Assembly: GCA_905221605.1 (NCBI GenBank) | Contig: CAJNDS010002139.1 | Location: forward strand, 248,001 to 312,000 | Direction of reading: 5' to 3' | Length of the DNA stretch: 64,000 bases | Source: Symbiodinium natans | Lineage: Eukaryota; Sar; Dinophyceae; Suessiales; Symbiodiniaceae | Shown here: positions 47,891-60,200 of the stretch, piece by piece | Numbering within the stretch: position 1 is the stretch's first letter | Layout: every line of letters starts with the position of its first letter | Made by a program: the position numbers and the translations under genes | Notes under the pieces: generated by a model | The model's database searches: none | Told to the model about the DNA's origin: nothing | Seen by the model: only the letters and a program-made list of their open reading frames with translations

Positions 47891-50800
47891 TCACTTCGCG
47901 CCGCTCTTCGACAGCAGGTCGACGACATCCTGAAGGCTTTTGGAGGCTCAGGCCGCGAGCTTGGGGAGCTTGGGGAGCTTGGGGAGCTTGGGGAGCTTGG
48001 GGAGCTTGGGGGGCTTGGACGAAGCTTTGGAGCCCCTTGCTGACTCTCGTTGACTCTCCTTCATCTTGTTCTTCTGTGCCAAGGCGAGGGGCGTCTGGCC
48101 TCAGTATGCTGCCGGGCCAGGGCCAGGGGACGAGGGAAGCACAGCACTCATGTTCTCGAGCTGTGTCCTGCAGATTTGAGAGGGAACCCCCCACGTCAAC
48201 ATAGCCTCTCCCCGAAGCCTAAAGCCATCGGGCGCGGTCCTCATCCAGAAGAAGACCGCGACAAACCTTCCTCTCGGGTCCGGGCCCTGGGTGTTCTGCT
48301 TGTTGACGTCCAGCTTGCCATTGATGAAGTACCTGCACTGCTTTCTTCTGCTTGCCTCGGGTGACTCTCGATTGATACTTCAACCCTGGCCGCCGCATTG
48401 GCAGGGAATCCACGACATCCATGAGAGGATCCCTGGAAGAGAATCCCGCAAAGTGTCAACAGCACCCACCCCCAGAAGGATATCACGGAACTGTATACAG
48501 AGTATCGGCGCTGCTTACTTTTGCGGTGGGGGAGTTCGAAGGAACTATTTCTCAGCGAGAAAGCGCAAACAGTCCTTAAGCACAAGCCCGATCAGCAAGG
48601 GTCCCCCTTCAACTTCCAACACCTACAACCTGCACGTGAACCTCAGCCATGGGCCTTTGCCCTTCAATCACACAGAAGGCACAAGGTCGGCAAGTCGGCA
48701 ACCTCAACTCCCAGGTCACTGCAGGAGCTCCTTCCTACCGTAGGCGGCCGCCTCAGCGAACGCTTGGCTGGCGCATGGTCTTTGGACTTTGGCTTTCGTT
48801 GGCCTGCCTTCCTAGATATTCTTTGGCGCTTCCATTCGCTTCCGTGCGGATTTGCAAGGGACTTGCAGAAACACTCGCTCAGAGAAGGCACTGGAGAAAA
48901 TTTTGGGTTGGAGAGGCTTTGCCAAACCTCTAAGGACTGTAAAACTACCCCTCTCAAAACACCTCCACACAACAAAGACACCAAAACTTGCCTGAAACAA
49001 CGTCCATACCCGCCCAGGCACATAGTGAATGGCATTACCACCACTGTTGTCAACCTCCGCAGGATTGGCCTGTGTCGGTTCAGGCTCGAGGTGCTTCGGG
49101 CAGGCCTCTTCGGGAGATGCCCAGTCATGCCAACCTCTGGGCGGGATAAAGCCTACCAGCGTGCGCTGCTACCCGAATAAGGAGGCCTCTCAATTGCATG
49201 ATCATCGATTGCAATTGCACGATTTGATCAACGATTGCTTTCTCCTTGAGTGGGCTCCCAAAGCTGGTCAGCTTCCTGCTCGGGATCCGAATCCCAGGTC
49301 ACAAGAATCAGGATAGAGTACGTGCAACACTCCAAGGTCTCCACGACAGCTCAGAAAACCTGATTGCAAGGCGGTGAAAGATGCGAATCTTGGTTCTCCC
49401 GATGCCTTGCTCTCTAAGAGCTTCTTCACCACTTGGGTGCGGTTGGCCCCGATGGCGTAGGCGAGGCAGCTGATCCCTTTGTGAAGCGCATCAAGTGGAA
49501 GGTTGACGAGCGCAGAGAAATGCGTGCTTTGTGTCTGTTCAAACAGTCCAGGCCCAGTGGATTTGGGGATGGGAGATGAAGATTGTGGTTTGTAGCGTTA
49601 AAGTTGAAGTGTGAACCTGAGGATCCAGGACCTGGGCGATGGGGAAGGCCATATCTAAGCTAACTGCGTCTACAAGTAGTTCGAATGGTCGCCCTTCATG
49701 TTCCCAACTCCACTCAGAAAGCGGGGACCTCACGTCCAGCCCAACTCTGGTTATTCCGCATGCAGGCAAGGGTGCCTTTGGCATCCTTCTCATCGATGTT
49801 CCGTTTCTCCTGGATCTCAACATGGCCGGAGGGCTGAGCAAGCACAGGCTTCACAGAGTCAGAGCCTCCGCGATAGAAGCTTTGGAATTCTCAGCCCTTA
49901 GGATTTTGAGCTTCGTGTCTGATGTTGGGGTGCTAAGCAGCAACTGGCCAAGACCACCAAGGAAGGCCTGCCACGGTTCCAAAGGCATGTGCCGAAACGA
50001 TGGCGGCAAACCCATCAGCCCCCAGGACCCCATGGGCTCGGCCCTCGGCATTTGGATTCTGGAGGTTGGACCCGTAAACCCTAACGTGGCGCCTGGTCAC
50101 CGGCTGTCGCTTCCAGGTAGTCCTGCCATCCAGGTACAAAAACTTCCCAGATTCTAGAACCCAGAGGTCTATGCCATCAAAAAAGGTTCTTAAAGCCCAA
50201 GCCTTTACTTGTCTAACTATGAATCTAACCATCTAAATCAAAGAACAGCGTCACCAAGCTCCCAAGGACGACAACGCCGCTACTCCCATCCTTCACAGAT
50301 TCACAGATTCACAGATTCACAGAGGAATGATGAGGAACGTCTCTGTCCCCAGCCTACTCTACTCCCCGATTTTTCTGCGAGGGCCAATTGCCGTCACTTC
50401 CTCGAGGGTCTTCATGTCGCCGCGGAGGCAGGCCTCCTGGAGGGTGATCGGCTTGCTCTGGATGTCCTGGCGTTTGGCTGTTGAGGCCTGTTGAGGCCTG
50501 TTGAGGCCTGTTGAGGCCTGTTGAGGGCTGTTGAGGGCTGCTGAGGGTGTGGGGATGTGCGGGGTATCTCCACCCGATTGCGGACCCGATGCATGCAGAA
50601 TCTTCCTCAGTCAAAAAGAGGACGAAGCGAAACTGCGGAGACTCGTCCTGAATCACTGTCTTCACTTCGTCCGGCACACCTCCCATGGCTCTGCCTGAGG
50701 AAGGCTCGAATGCCATGGCGAAGGAAGCAAGGTGAGGGATTTAGGCCCCTTTTGCTTGACTACGAACCCGAACTTCTGCCTCGCCTGAGCCCGAAGTCCC

Positions 50801-51486
50801 CTAAAACCACACAATATGCTCCGATATGCTCCTGTACTTCAGTCCAGCAGCTGATCTTGAGCATGAGCGGTTCGTTGTGGTAGTGCTGCATGGCGGCCTG
50901 GTTACCCCCGCGCTTGATGTCCTGGCGGTTAAGGGTTGAAGAAGTGGCAGTTTAGGTGCTGAAGGGATTCAAGTCGAACCTTCCGGGACTTCCCTGAGCT
51001 TTGAACCCCCGCCAACCCCAAGCTGCCTTTCTAGGCCAGGCCTTCTTCCCAGGGCTTCAGGCATCGATCAAACAGCTTAGCAAAACAGCCCCCGCGCGGC
51101 TAGAACCTGGGCATTGCGACAGCGCACATCCTTCCGCTGCTTGAACCGTGAGCAGAACTCGCCCCCGCAAAGCCCTTAAACCCTGCACCCCCAAAGAAGC
51201 GAAAGCTCCCAAACCCCAAAGCCATGCTGTCTTCGAAGATGGCTGCGAGCTCTGGGTTCTTTTCCAGGGCATTGAACTTGTTGGTTACCACCTCCGCGAC
51301 TAAGCTGGCAGCCCTCTTGCTTCTGTTCTTTCGCAGGGGTGCGGAGGTTGAGGGGGAATCGGTCTTTGTGGATTTAGCTCGGGGCTTACGACCTGCAAAC
51401 TCTGCAAACTTCTTGAGACGAGGCTGCAGGGCTCCATCCTCAGACCTCTGAAGTCCAATGGCCCTGGGATTTTCTGGATTCTCCAT
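47891..51486 (-). CDS. ankyrin-repeat protein, multi-exon
   Basis: The start exon (51486-51223) begins MENPENPRAIGL and carries a basic segment (PLRKNRSKRAASLVAEVV). Later exons are about 51158-51107 (CSRFKQRKDVRCRNAQ), 50921-50838 (DIKRGGNQAAMQHYHNEP), about 50681-50597 (VPDEVKTVIQDESPQF) and about 50452-50398 (ITLQEACLRGDMKTLEE). The ankyrin part follows: about 49835-49772 (RNIDEKDAKG), about 49485-49390 (ISCLAYAIGANRTQVVKKLL), about 49090-49035 (NPAEVDNSGGNAIHY), about 48330-48280 (FINGKLDVNKQNTQ), 48099-48059 (QTPLALAQKNKMK) and 47929-47891 (DVVDLLSKSGAK then TGA). Ankyrin repeats mediate protein-protein binding; the partner cannot be told. The N-terminal half shows no domain I recognise. 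Donors include GC (after 51223) and GA (after 48059). Confidence 0.7.
47955..48016. repeat. 10-bp intronic minisatellite, unit GAGCTTGGGG
   Basis: About six tandem copies in the last intron of the ankyrin gene (minus sense CCCCAAGCTC). Confidence 0.9.
50474..50548. repeat. 11-bp intronic minisatellite, unit TGTTGAGGCC
   Basis: About six copies of a CTGTTGAGGC unit in an intron of the ankyrin gene. Confidence 0.9.
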
Positions 51487-51587
51487 TCTAATTGTCTTAC
51501 TTCGTTTGTTTACTTGAATTGTAGGGAAGATATGAATGACCCATGAACTCCTCTGAAAAGAATGAAGATCATGAAACTAAGGAGCAT

Positions 51588-51607
51588 AATAGACAGACAG
51601 ACAGACA

Positions 51608-51642
<35 letters not shown>

Positions 51643-51697
51643 ACGCACGCACGCACGCACGCACGCATGCACGCACGCCCGCGCGCGCGCGCGCGTG
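51588..51697. repeat. compound microsatellite (AGAC)n(AC)n(ACGC)n(CG)n
   Basis: A graded series of short repeats changing from AGAC through AC and ACGC to CG. Nearly all of it alternates purine and pyrimidine, so it could adopt Z-DNA. It lies about 100 bases upstream of the ankyrin gene start. Confidence 0.9.
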
Positions 51698-52401
51698 AAT
51701 GTCGGTTGTCAGCCGGAACTTCTTCTCTTCTTTACTCGAAGATTTCTGCTTTGAAGCTCTAGATGGTTAGAAACAACTGCCCTGCACAGCGGCCTAAACA
51801 TCACAAACCGATTTGGAGATTCGAACATTGCAGGTACATGTTTGACAGTCCTCAACCACTTCCCTTCCAGTGACCTAGCTTCGTCGGATAAGGTCAGTCA
51901 CTTGGAGCCTGATTGTCCTGCTTTAAAATATGACTTCCCTCTGACGAATAGGATAGAGGTGACTGGTCTCGCAGTCCTACTCCCTTAGATACACCCACCC
52001 ACCCACGCACGCACGCACCCGCAAAAAATCTAAAAAGACTTACAATATTGGGTTTTTGAACGTAAAGAACTGACATTCTGGGAAAACCCAAATTTCCATC
52101 GAATTTGCGGTGCGCATTCTTTGCCCGCATCTTTAAGATGAAACTGTACGAGATGCTGGTAATCGTAAAACCTGTGAACAAAGTGAACCATAAACCCCCC
52201 AACAGTTCAAAAAGTATTGGTAGGGTTTCATAGTAATTGGGTCTTTTTTCTCTTCTGCTTAACCCACGCCCAGTACAACAAGAAATGCTTGGGCGCGACT
52301 TTCTATTTATATATACTCATGGGCCACTGAAAAGAACTGTATCTTCATGTACCACGCCCAGATTCCTCAGCCCAACGGACCTGAGTGTGCACATGCACCC
52401 T

Positions 52402-52441
52402 AAACATCCCTAAACATCCCTAAACATCCCTAAACATCCCT
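52402..52441. repeat. 10-bp minisatellite, unit CATCCCTAAA
   Basis: Four nearly perfect copies. The unit contains the CCCTAAA telomere-like heptamer. Confidence 0.9.
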
Positions 52442-52584
52442 CAAGCTGAAGTTGGCAGGGTCTGGGGCAAGCTTGCAACACACTCAGGATGTGGAAGAGA
52501 GAGCTGATCTTGCCAATGTTGCATGTTGCGCCTACTCGGTTTTCAGATTATGAGGTGACTTGGAGGCAGCTTGCCATCCTGGTC

Positions 52585-54150
52585 TCACTGCAGGGCAGAG
52601 CTGAAATCATGCCGAAAAATCCTGACGACATTCCGAGCAGCCGCAGGGATGCATATGGGGTTGAAATGATCCCTGGACGATAATTGCAGCAGTAGCTGGA
52701 ACAAATCATTGCACGTATTGGAAAGCGAATAATCGCAGACGCCGGAAGGTCTGTTCACGAAACTCAGCCTCATCGCCGTTGCTGAGGCGTGTGTTGTAGT
52801 ACTCGGTAATAGCCTGAGACAGTGCGCCCCGCAGATTCGCATCAACCCCACTTCCTACATCCCAGCTTTCACAACACAAATTTGACGTGGATTTTGACGA
52901 TGGTCTGATACTTCTGAATCCACCCCGCCTGCGTCTGCATCCACGCACGCACGGCCTTAGCGTCCCGCGAGAAGGTCTCCATCCTCCGCATGGGGAGCTG
53001 TCAGAGAAAGAGCCGTCAGCCTTTTGGGCCATTTTGGGCCCTCACCGGGCCTTTAGGGTTCAGGCAACGGGTTGGGAATTCGGACCATCAGAGGGCTTGG
53101 ACTTAAAAATCTCGTTCCGCAGAGTCTTGAAACACGCTCTTAGGGTTCAATTCAGAGTTTGGGATTTAAGACATATCAGCCTTCTTGTACCCCTTTTCAC
53201 ACCTTTAACTATAGACTAAAGCCCTTGGCTCTAAGCGAAGATTTCTCTTTGTGACCACATATCAGCAAAGGACATCATTCAAAAACCGTTCAAAACCCTT
53301 CTCCACTGCCCTGAGACTGCAGTCCCCCTGAAAGATCCTGAATGTCGAAAAACACCCTCAAACCCCAAAGAACAAGTGCGAACCCACGTGCCTTCGGGCT
53401 TCCTCGGGGTTCGCCTCGAGATACTTCTTGGTGTCTTGCCACTCCTTCGGCACAAAATGTGGGTGCCGGGAAAACCAGGCACGTGGCGAGGCAGTCGTCT
53501 CACAAGGCAGATGCAGCTGCATTGCACACCTCTCCTACGAGGGCAGCCTGAATTTGAGAAATGTGGACTTCGGAAGCCGCGCCCCAGAAGCTACATCCAA
53601 AGCTTGACCAAACGGAGTTAAGGACGTCAGGTGTAGAAGCGGTCCTTATCGCCCATGCCTGGTGTTCTCGCAATGCGGATGCTGGTGCCATCGCTCAGAT
53701 TCAAAAGCTCCTGAGAGCAAACTCCAGTGTGAAGGTACCTTCATGATGATGTGAAAGCATCGTAATGATCCTCAAAACACCCTGCGACTTGAAGCCTGAC
53801 CCCCCAAACCGTACGACTGTACGACACCCAACACTCTGAACCCTAAAAACCTGACCGCAAGCAGCGCAGATTGACGCGTCCTTCTCGAGGCGGAGGTGCG
53901 CCATCTCTGGGCAAGTGGGCGGGTGCCGGTGGGCTGGAAGAAAAAGAGCACAACGCGGCTGAGGCGACACATCGTGAGGTCGTCGAGCTTGAGGGTTGAA
54001 AAGGGTTTACGGCATGTTCAGAGTGCACGCGCTGGCTCTGAATGGCTGGTCGTGGCCAACTCCAAGCAGCCGCCTCTGCCTTTCCCCATGTTTTCCCATG
54101 CGCGCTTGAGACTACTCCTCGGTCTTTGCAGGCGTGAGCTGCGAAGCCAT
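52585..54150 (-). CDS. unrecognised multi-exon gene
   Basis: The probable start exon at 54150 reads MASQLTPAK before a non-GT donor. Further exons are 53904-53851 (MAHLRLEKDASICAACGQ, ending at a CAG|GTTT donor), about 53475-53388 (HFVPKEWQDTKKYLEANPEE), 52997-52887 (DAKAVRAWMQTQAGWIQKYQ), about 52860-52715 (LRGALSQAITEYYNTRLSNG, then EQTFRRLRLFAF) and a possible last exon to a stop at 52585. The segments have the composition of real protein, and the ones with visible splice sites join in phase. I do not recognise the family. A CxxC pair (CAAC) hints at metal binding but is a single pair only. An alternative first Met is the one at 53904. Confidence 0.45.
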
Positions 54151-54724
54151 GATCCTCCTACGTAGAAGGTCGCCGCGGTGGGAGGGTGTCGGCATTTGGG
54201 GGCTTCAGGGCTTGAGGGGTTTCATGATAAAGGTCTTCTAGGAATTTCGCCTTGAGGGCGCAAGCGCCAGGAGGCACAATCTCGGGCACAAAACTTGCTG
54301 GCATCAATTGCTCTGCTCGGCTCTGCTCCCCAACCGCACATCCAATAGTATGACATCCTTGGCAGCCGAGCAGCCCCCGAGCAGATCAATGCAGCCCTAT
54401 GTTCCCGAACTCAAAGGGTCTAGTACGTCTACCTGCCAGAGCACACATGTAGCTGGAGCCTAGGTCCCTCTTTCGATGGAAATTCTAGCGTAAGCCCCCG
54501 AATATGGACCTCGTCACAAGCCCTTAAACCCCTGTCGTTCGGCTCAGCCGGATCATCACCAGGAGGCTGTCAAAGCCCGCACTTGCAGAGTTGGGCACCC
54601 TTGAGTTTTTTCAAGTCCTGCGCGGTGAGGGTTTTCGAGGCCCATGAGGGTCAAGGACATCAGCAAGCGCTCCAAGGTTTTTGATGGGGGGGGTTACGAA
54701 CGTCACTCATAGTGCGTCCATGCC

Positions 54725-54905
54725 CGAAACACTGGTATTTACAGCGATTTCGCCTCTTTGTACAACATCCTGCACAAGGACGTGGAACAAGGAAATCGTT
54801 GACAAGCGACCATGCCTTTCGCGACCATGCCCAGAACACTGGTATGCACAGCGTTTTATACCCAAAACACTGGCATTTACAGCGTTTTCGCCTCTTTATA
54901 CCCCA
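54725..54905. repeat. three copies of a ~35-bp word (AACACTGGTATTTACAGCG)
   Basis: Copies lie at about 54728-54763, 54836-54860 (truncated) and 54867-54903, each with AACACTGG, ACAGCG and usually TTTCGCCTCTTTATAC. The array sits in the part of the first cofilin unit that has no match in the second. Confidence 0.8.
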
Positions 54906-55311
54906 TTTAACCTCGAAAACTGTAGCCTCAAACACATATGAAACCTCAACCCTGTAAGCTAAGCCCTCAACATACGACCCATGACCCGGGAAACAAATCC
55001 CAAAAAAAAACCCAAAACTACATTGACAGTGATTTCAAAACTACTATGTAGTATGAAAGCCTGGCCCCCATACTAGACGTAGCTTTTTTGAAGTGCTTAA
55101 ACCCCATTTCTGCCGATGTTTTCTGCATGTCCTGACTTGTGTATAAGCCTTCCGTACCACGCGCCACAACGCGCCGTGCACCAAGTAGTTGCTAGCAGAT
55201 ATTAAGTAGGGATATCAGTTGTTCTGAAGTAGGAGGACCCCAATCTTCAAACCTGCTTGACCCGCCGAAACTGAAACCCCTGGATTTCAGACCCTAACCG
55301 CGGCGGGCCTC

Positions 55312-57182
55312 CTACTTCTTCAACATGAGGTCATTGACCTCCTTCGCGTCTAGGTCGCCACTGTCGTTGGCTTGAACTTCCTTCCTGGGTCTTAGGAGGG
55401 TTTAGGGCAGGAAGGGGGTGGGCTGAGGTTGAGTCCAGAGCAGGTTTACTCAAGAAGTTTGGGGGGTTCGGGCCGGGGTCAAGTTGAGAATGGTTGAGAC
55501 TTGAGGGTGCAGGGACTGCCGGGTTACTGGTTCAGATGCAGGATCGCACAGGCACCGGGAGGTTCATCGCAGGAGGCCCCAGCCCTGACCAAACAAAAGT
55601 CCGCTCCGCGGGCTCTCAAAACGGCGGCGCGTTGACATCCAAATGCCGCCTCCGGACCCTCAAAACATCTCAAAACATCTCGCAACAACTCAAAACAACT
55701 CGAGTCATCTCAAGACAACTCAACACATCTCAAGACATCTCAAAACATTCACCCTTCGCCCTTCGCCCCCCAAGGCGCATGATGCCCGGGAACTTCTTCT
55801 TGAGGGCGTCCTTGGAGCTGGCGTAGACCATGCGGTCCTTGACCGTGGTCCTGAGGCTTTCAGGGCTTAGGGTCTGGGAATGTCTGGGAGGTTGGTTCAC
55901 ACGTCTTGCTGCTTTCGCTGCTTCCGCTGCTTTCGTGGCTTTCGTGGCTTTCGCTGCTTTCGCTGCTTTGACCCGTGCGGCCAAGGCTCTTGTCGTCCGG
56001 TGACCAAAAGAAGAAGCAAAGCTTGGACTGCGGTCGCCCATCATCGGAGGTGTAGTCGTAATCCACCAGCGCGTACCTACAAAACAGACCCAGCGAGCCC
56101 TCAACCCGTCAGTTGAGCCATATGTGAACCAGTGACCAAGTAATACCACGTGTGCCTTCGATTGTTTGTTGAAAAGGTTGCTGTCTGCTCGAGATGCCAG
56201 CCCGTTCCCCGAACAAGAAGGAGGAGAAAGGAAGCGACTTTCACGCAAGTTCAGACTATTGTGCGCCCCCGAGCACAGACGCCCTAAGCTACCTTGGCTG
56301 GTCGTCCGGCAGCTTGGCCACAAAGTCCTCAGCAAGGCCAGTAACTGAATCCAATAGGCTTCCCCGGCTTCTCTAGGTTTCTCGTCATCGAAGATGGGCG
56401 TCCACTTTCCGGCTGAGAGTTGCTGGCTTCAACAGGTTTGAGATCGAGGGTTCCAACTGTAAACTTGTAAACCTCGCTTTCGGGCTCTGGCATGGAGCAA
56501 CTTATGCATCCGAGAGCGTGTCTAGTCTCTTGATAGTCAGAAACCACAAAAACATTGAACCCGTGAGCCTCGTGAGCCCCGACATCCTTCCCTCCAACCC
56601 CTCCTTGTAGGTCTCGCCAGCCGGGCCGCTGCACTCTACTTTGATTTCCTGTTCGGCAGGGGCCCCCACAGCATGGCCCACCTCAAGCCACCTGCCTTGG
56701 AGCATAAGACGCCGAAACCCGACTGCAAAGCAAATCTGCCTACAGTCTGGTGCCCCCCCGCCCGCCGGCCATCCCAAAGCGCCCTACAACCATAAACCTC
56801 AGTCAAGTGGAGCAGCATTGGAATCTTGTGGACACTTCAGACACTTCAGAGGCTTCAGAGGCTTCAGAGGCTTCAGGAGCTTCAGGGGCTTCAGGGGCTT
56901 CAGGGGCTTCAGGGGCTTCAGGGGCTTCAGGGGCCTCAATGTCACTTTGAAAAAACCGCGACCCTTTGGTTGCAGCCGAACCCTAAACCATTCTAAACAC
57001 TAAACAGCATCCTGAAGCCCTGGCAACCGATTGTTTAGCCTTGTGGTTCTCAATCTTGAAGATGACGTAGCGCAAGTCCTGGCGCAAGGTGGAGCCCCCT
57101 TTCGGGTCTGTGCTCCAGGGTTGCTTTCACAGGCGATGTGTCCTCGGTGTGTGTCCGTGTGTCTCTGCATACGTAGGAATGA

Positions 57183-57215
<33 letters not shown>

Positions 57216-60200
57216 TATACATGTATATATATATATGCTTTTTGTATGTGTATGTGTATACGTATATATGCATATATGCATATATGTCTGCTACCCCCCC
57301 CCCCCCCCCCACCCGGGTTGTCCACGCTTCTTTGTGCTTATCCACGCTTGTTGTTCTAGATCGTTTCACGGACCGCGGTGACTCCTGAACCCCCCCCCCC
57401 CAGCATGAGACCAGCAACAAAATAACACCCGCACGAAACAAACGACCCAACCCCCTACATAACATGTACAGCTTGAGATGTTGAGTCCTCTCCATCTATC
57501 CAAACACTGGGCACAGCGACCTCCTCCCCTCCCCTCCCTTCCGCTCCGCAGCGCTCCCTGGTTTTTGTACATGCATTTTTTTGTCAGGGCTTATCTCTAA
57601 AACCCAATCAGTTAAGGGTTTAGGGCTGATTAAAGGGGGCCCCGCAGCCCGATAGGGTTTAAGGCTTGAAGCCTATAGGGTCTAGGCAGGGTTAAACCCG
57701 AAACCTAAACCTTCAAACCCATAGGGTTTTCAAGGCTAAGAAATTACACCTAAACCCTACAGGGAAGGGTTAAGGTTGAAAGATTTAAGACTTAGGCATT
57801 TAAACCTAAGCCCATAGATTTTAAACCTCAAGGGTCTACGGCTTCGGCATTAAAACAAACCTAAACCCTAAGCCCTTTAGGGTCAGAACACTGAAAGCCT
57901 ATAAGGCGCTGAAGGTATACATGCCCAGACCTTAGGTTATTTAAGCCTTTCAACCCCATAAGCTTAGGGTTTCAAGCTTTATCTCTAAAACCCTCACGGG
58001 GTTAGCCCTGTAGGGTTTGCACCCTGTAGGCCTGTAGGGTTCAAAGGTTTAGGGTTTAAGGTTTATGCACTACCTGTCACATTAGAACCTTCTAATTTAT
58101 AGGGCTTGAGGCTTAAATCCCTAAACTCCACAGGATTATGCCTCGGTTTATAGGGCTTGCCTCCTGTGGAAATGCAGCGAAAAAACAGAATAAGTACCCA
58201 CATCATGTAAAGGGCTTAAAGGTTTAGGGTTTTCAAGGTATATAAGCCAATAGAGTTTAAACCTTACGGGTTTTCGGTTTAGGCATTTAAACCTAAACCC
58301 TAAGCCCTGTAGAGTCACAACCCTGAAAGCCTATAGGGCTCTAAAAGGCTCAAGAGTTTTAACCCTATAGGAACTGAAGGTATACGTGCCCAGACCTTAG
58401 GTGTTTAGACCTTTAAACCCCATAAAGTTTAAAGGTTTAGGGTTGTTTCAAGGTTTATCTCCAAAACCCTCACAGGGTTAGCCCTATAGGGTTTACACCC
58501 TATAGGCCTGTAGGGTTCAAAGGTTTAGGGTTTCATGTTTAGGCATTACCTATAGGATTCGAACCTTATAACCCTATAGGGCTTGAGGCTTCATCCCTCA
58601 ACCTTAAATCGCATGGGGTTATGCCTCTGTTTATACGGCTTGCCTTCTGTGGAAATGCACAGAAAAAAGCAGAGTAAGTAACCACATCATGTATAGGGTT
58701 GAAAGGCTTAGGGTTTTCAAGGTTCATCTCTCACGGGGTCAGCCCTTTCTGGTTTAAACCCTTTTGGCCCATAGGGTTCAACGGTTTATGGTTTAAGGTT
58801 TAGGCATTACCTATAGGATAAGAACCTCATAACTCTATGTACGACTGACCTTTATGTATTATTTGATGGTTCTGCTTCCCCCTTTCAATTTTTCCAGGAT
58901 TTTAAGGAATCTAAAAGGCCCCTTCAATTCTTTCAATCACAACCAGGAGAGGTTGCAAACAAGGAAAACACAAAATCAGCAGAAAACGTGGAGAACTGGG
59001 GGGGGGGGGGGGGGCGGGGGTACCATATATGTAGATATGTATATATGTATCTATGTATATATATATATATATGTATATATGATGTATTTCACGTATTCTT
59101 CTTCTTGTGAACATTAAGTGAAGAAATCAAGAAATTGAATAACTAATGAGTGTTTTTCAATTTCTTCTATTTCTGAGGCTCTCTTGTAGAAATGCAAGCA
59201 ATTTCTAAAACTAATCATTTCTCTAATGGCTTTAATTTTTAGGCTTCTCTTGGACATCTGAAAGCAATTAGCGAAAGTAATGAATTTCGTTAATTACTGT
59301 AATTCTTTTGTTTCTGAAAGTTAGTTCCGTGGGCTGGATGGGCTTTCGCAATTAATTTCTTTGATTTCTGTCACTTACGGGACTAGTCGAAAAAATCCAA
59401 AAACAAGAGAAACAAAGAAACTACAGAAACTAAAGAAATTGATTAATTTCTGAATTTCTTGAATTTCTGAGTCTCTCTGATTAAAAGAAATTAAGGAAAT
59501 TAATCGATTTCTGTAATTCCTTGAATTTCTCAGCCTTTTTGGGTGACAAAAGAAACAAATTGATTTCTTTAGTTTCTTTCACTTCTTTTTTTCTTTTTAC
59601 TATTTCAATCAGTCCTGTAGGCCGGACCGGCGGCCACAACTAGTTTCTTTAATTTCTTTTAGTTTTTGGGCCTCTCTGGGAGAAACAAAACAAATTCAAG
59701 AAATCAATTCCGGGATCCGCTTACGGGACCAATTTAAATGAATACAGTAAATGACAGAAATTATCGAAATTAAAGAAATTAATGAATTTGCTTAATTCGT
59801 CAGCCTCTCTGGGATAATAAAAAATTATTTAGTTTCTCAGCCTCTTTCGGGTAAATAAAAGAAAGTAGAAAAATTTGTCTTTAGTCTTTAATTCACTAAC
59901 TTCTGTAATTTCCTTAATTGCTTTCTTGTGTTTCTTGTATTTCATCAAATTAGTCCTGGATCGGCTGCCACAACTAGTTTCTTTAGTTGCTGTAATTGCT
60001 GGGCCTCTCTGGGAGAAAAAGAAATTAAAGAAAATCATTCCGGGAGCCGGCTTACGGGACTAACTGAAATATAAAAAAGAAGTGAGAACATTAAAGAAAT
60101 TAAAGATATCATGATTAACATCTTTAATTTCCTGAATTTCTCGGTCAGAGCTTTGCACACTCCAGGTTGTTGGAAGGTCTTCTGGAGTTCAGTGCTCACG

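Larger units (their letters stand above)
51487..52584. other. intergenic spacer upstream of the ankyrin gene
   Basis: Contains a compound microsatellite (51588-51697) and a four-copy CATCCCTAAA array (52402-52441). The ankyrin promoter should lie in the first few hundred bases, but no TATA-like or other known element was identified. Confidence 0.5.
54151..56684. repeat. cofilin tandem duplication, first unit (part matched in window)
   Basis: Direct repeat of 61259-64000. Near-identical from 54166 to about 54690 and from about 55205 to 56684. The middle (54691-55204) is largely different from 61786-62512 except for a short diverged match around 55114-55200. The match begins right at the start codon of the neighbouring gene at 54150. 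Confidence 0.9.

Noticed and set aside
50474-50548. CRISPR-like direct repeats
   Set aside because: Units are contiguous 10-11 bp with no spacers, inside a eukaryotic intron.
55312-55370. EF-hand interpretation of NDSGDLDAKEVNDL
   Set aside because: It lacks a full 12-residue loop pattern and fits the cofilin C-terminus in position, phase and neighbouring exons.
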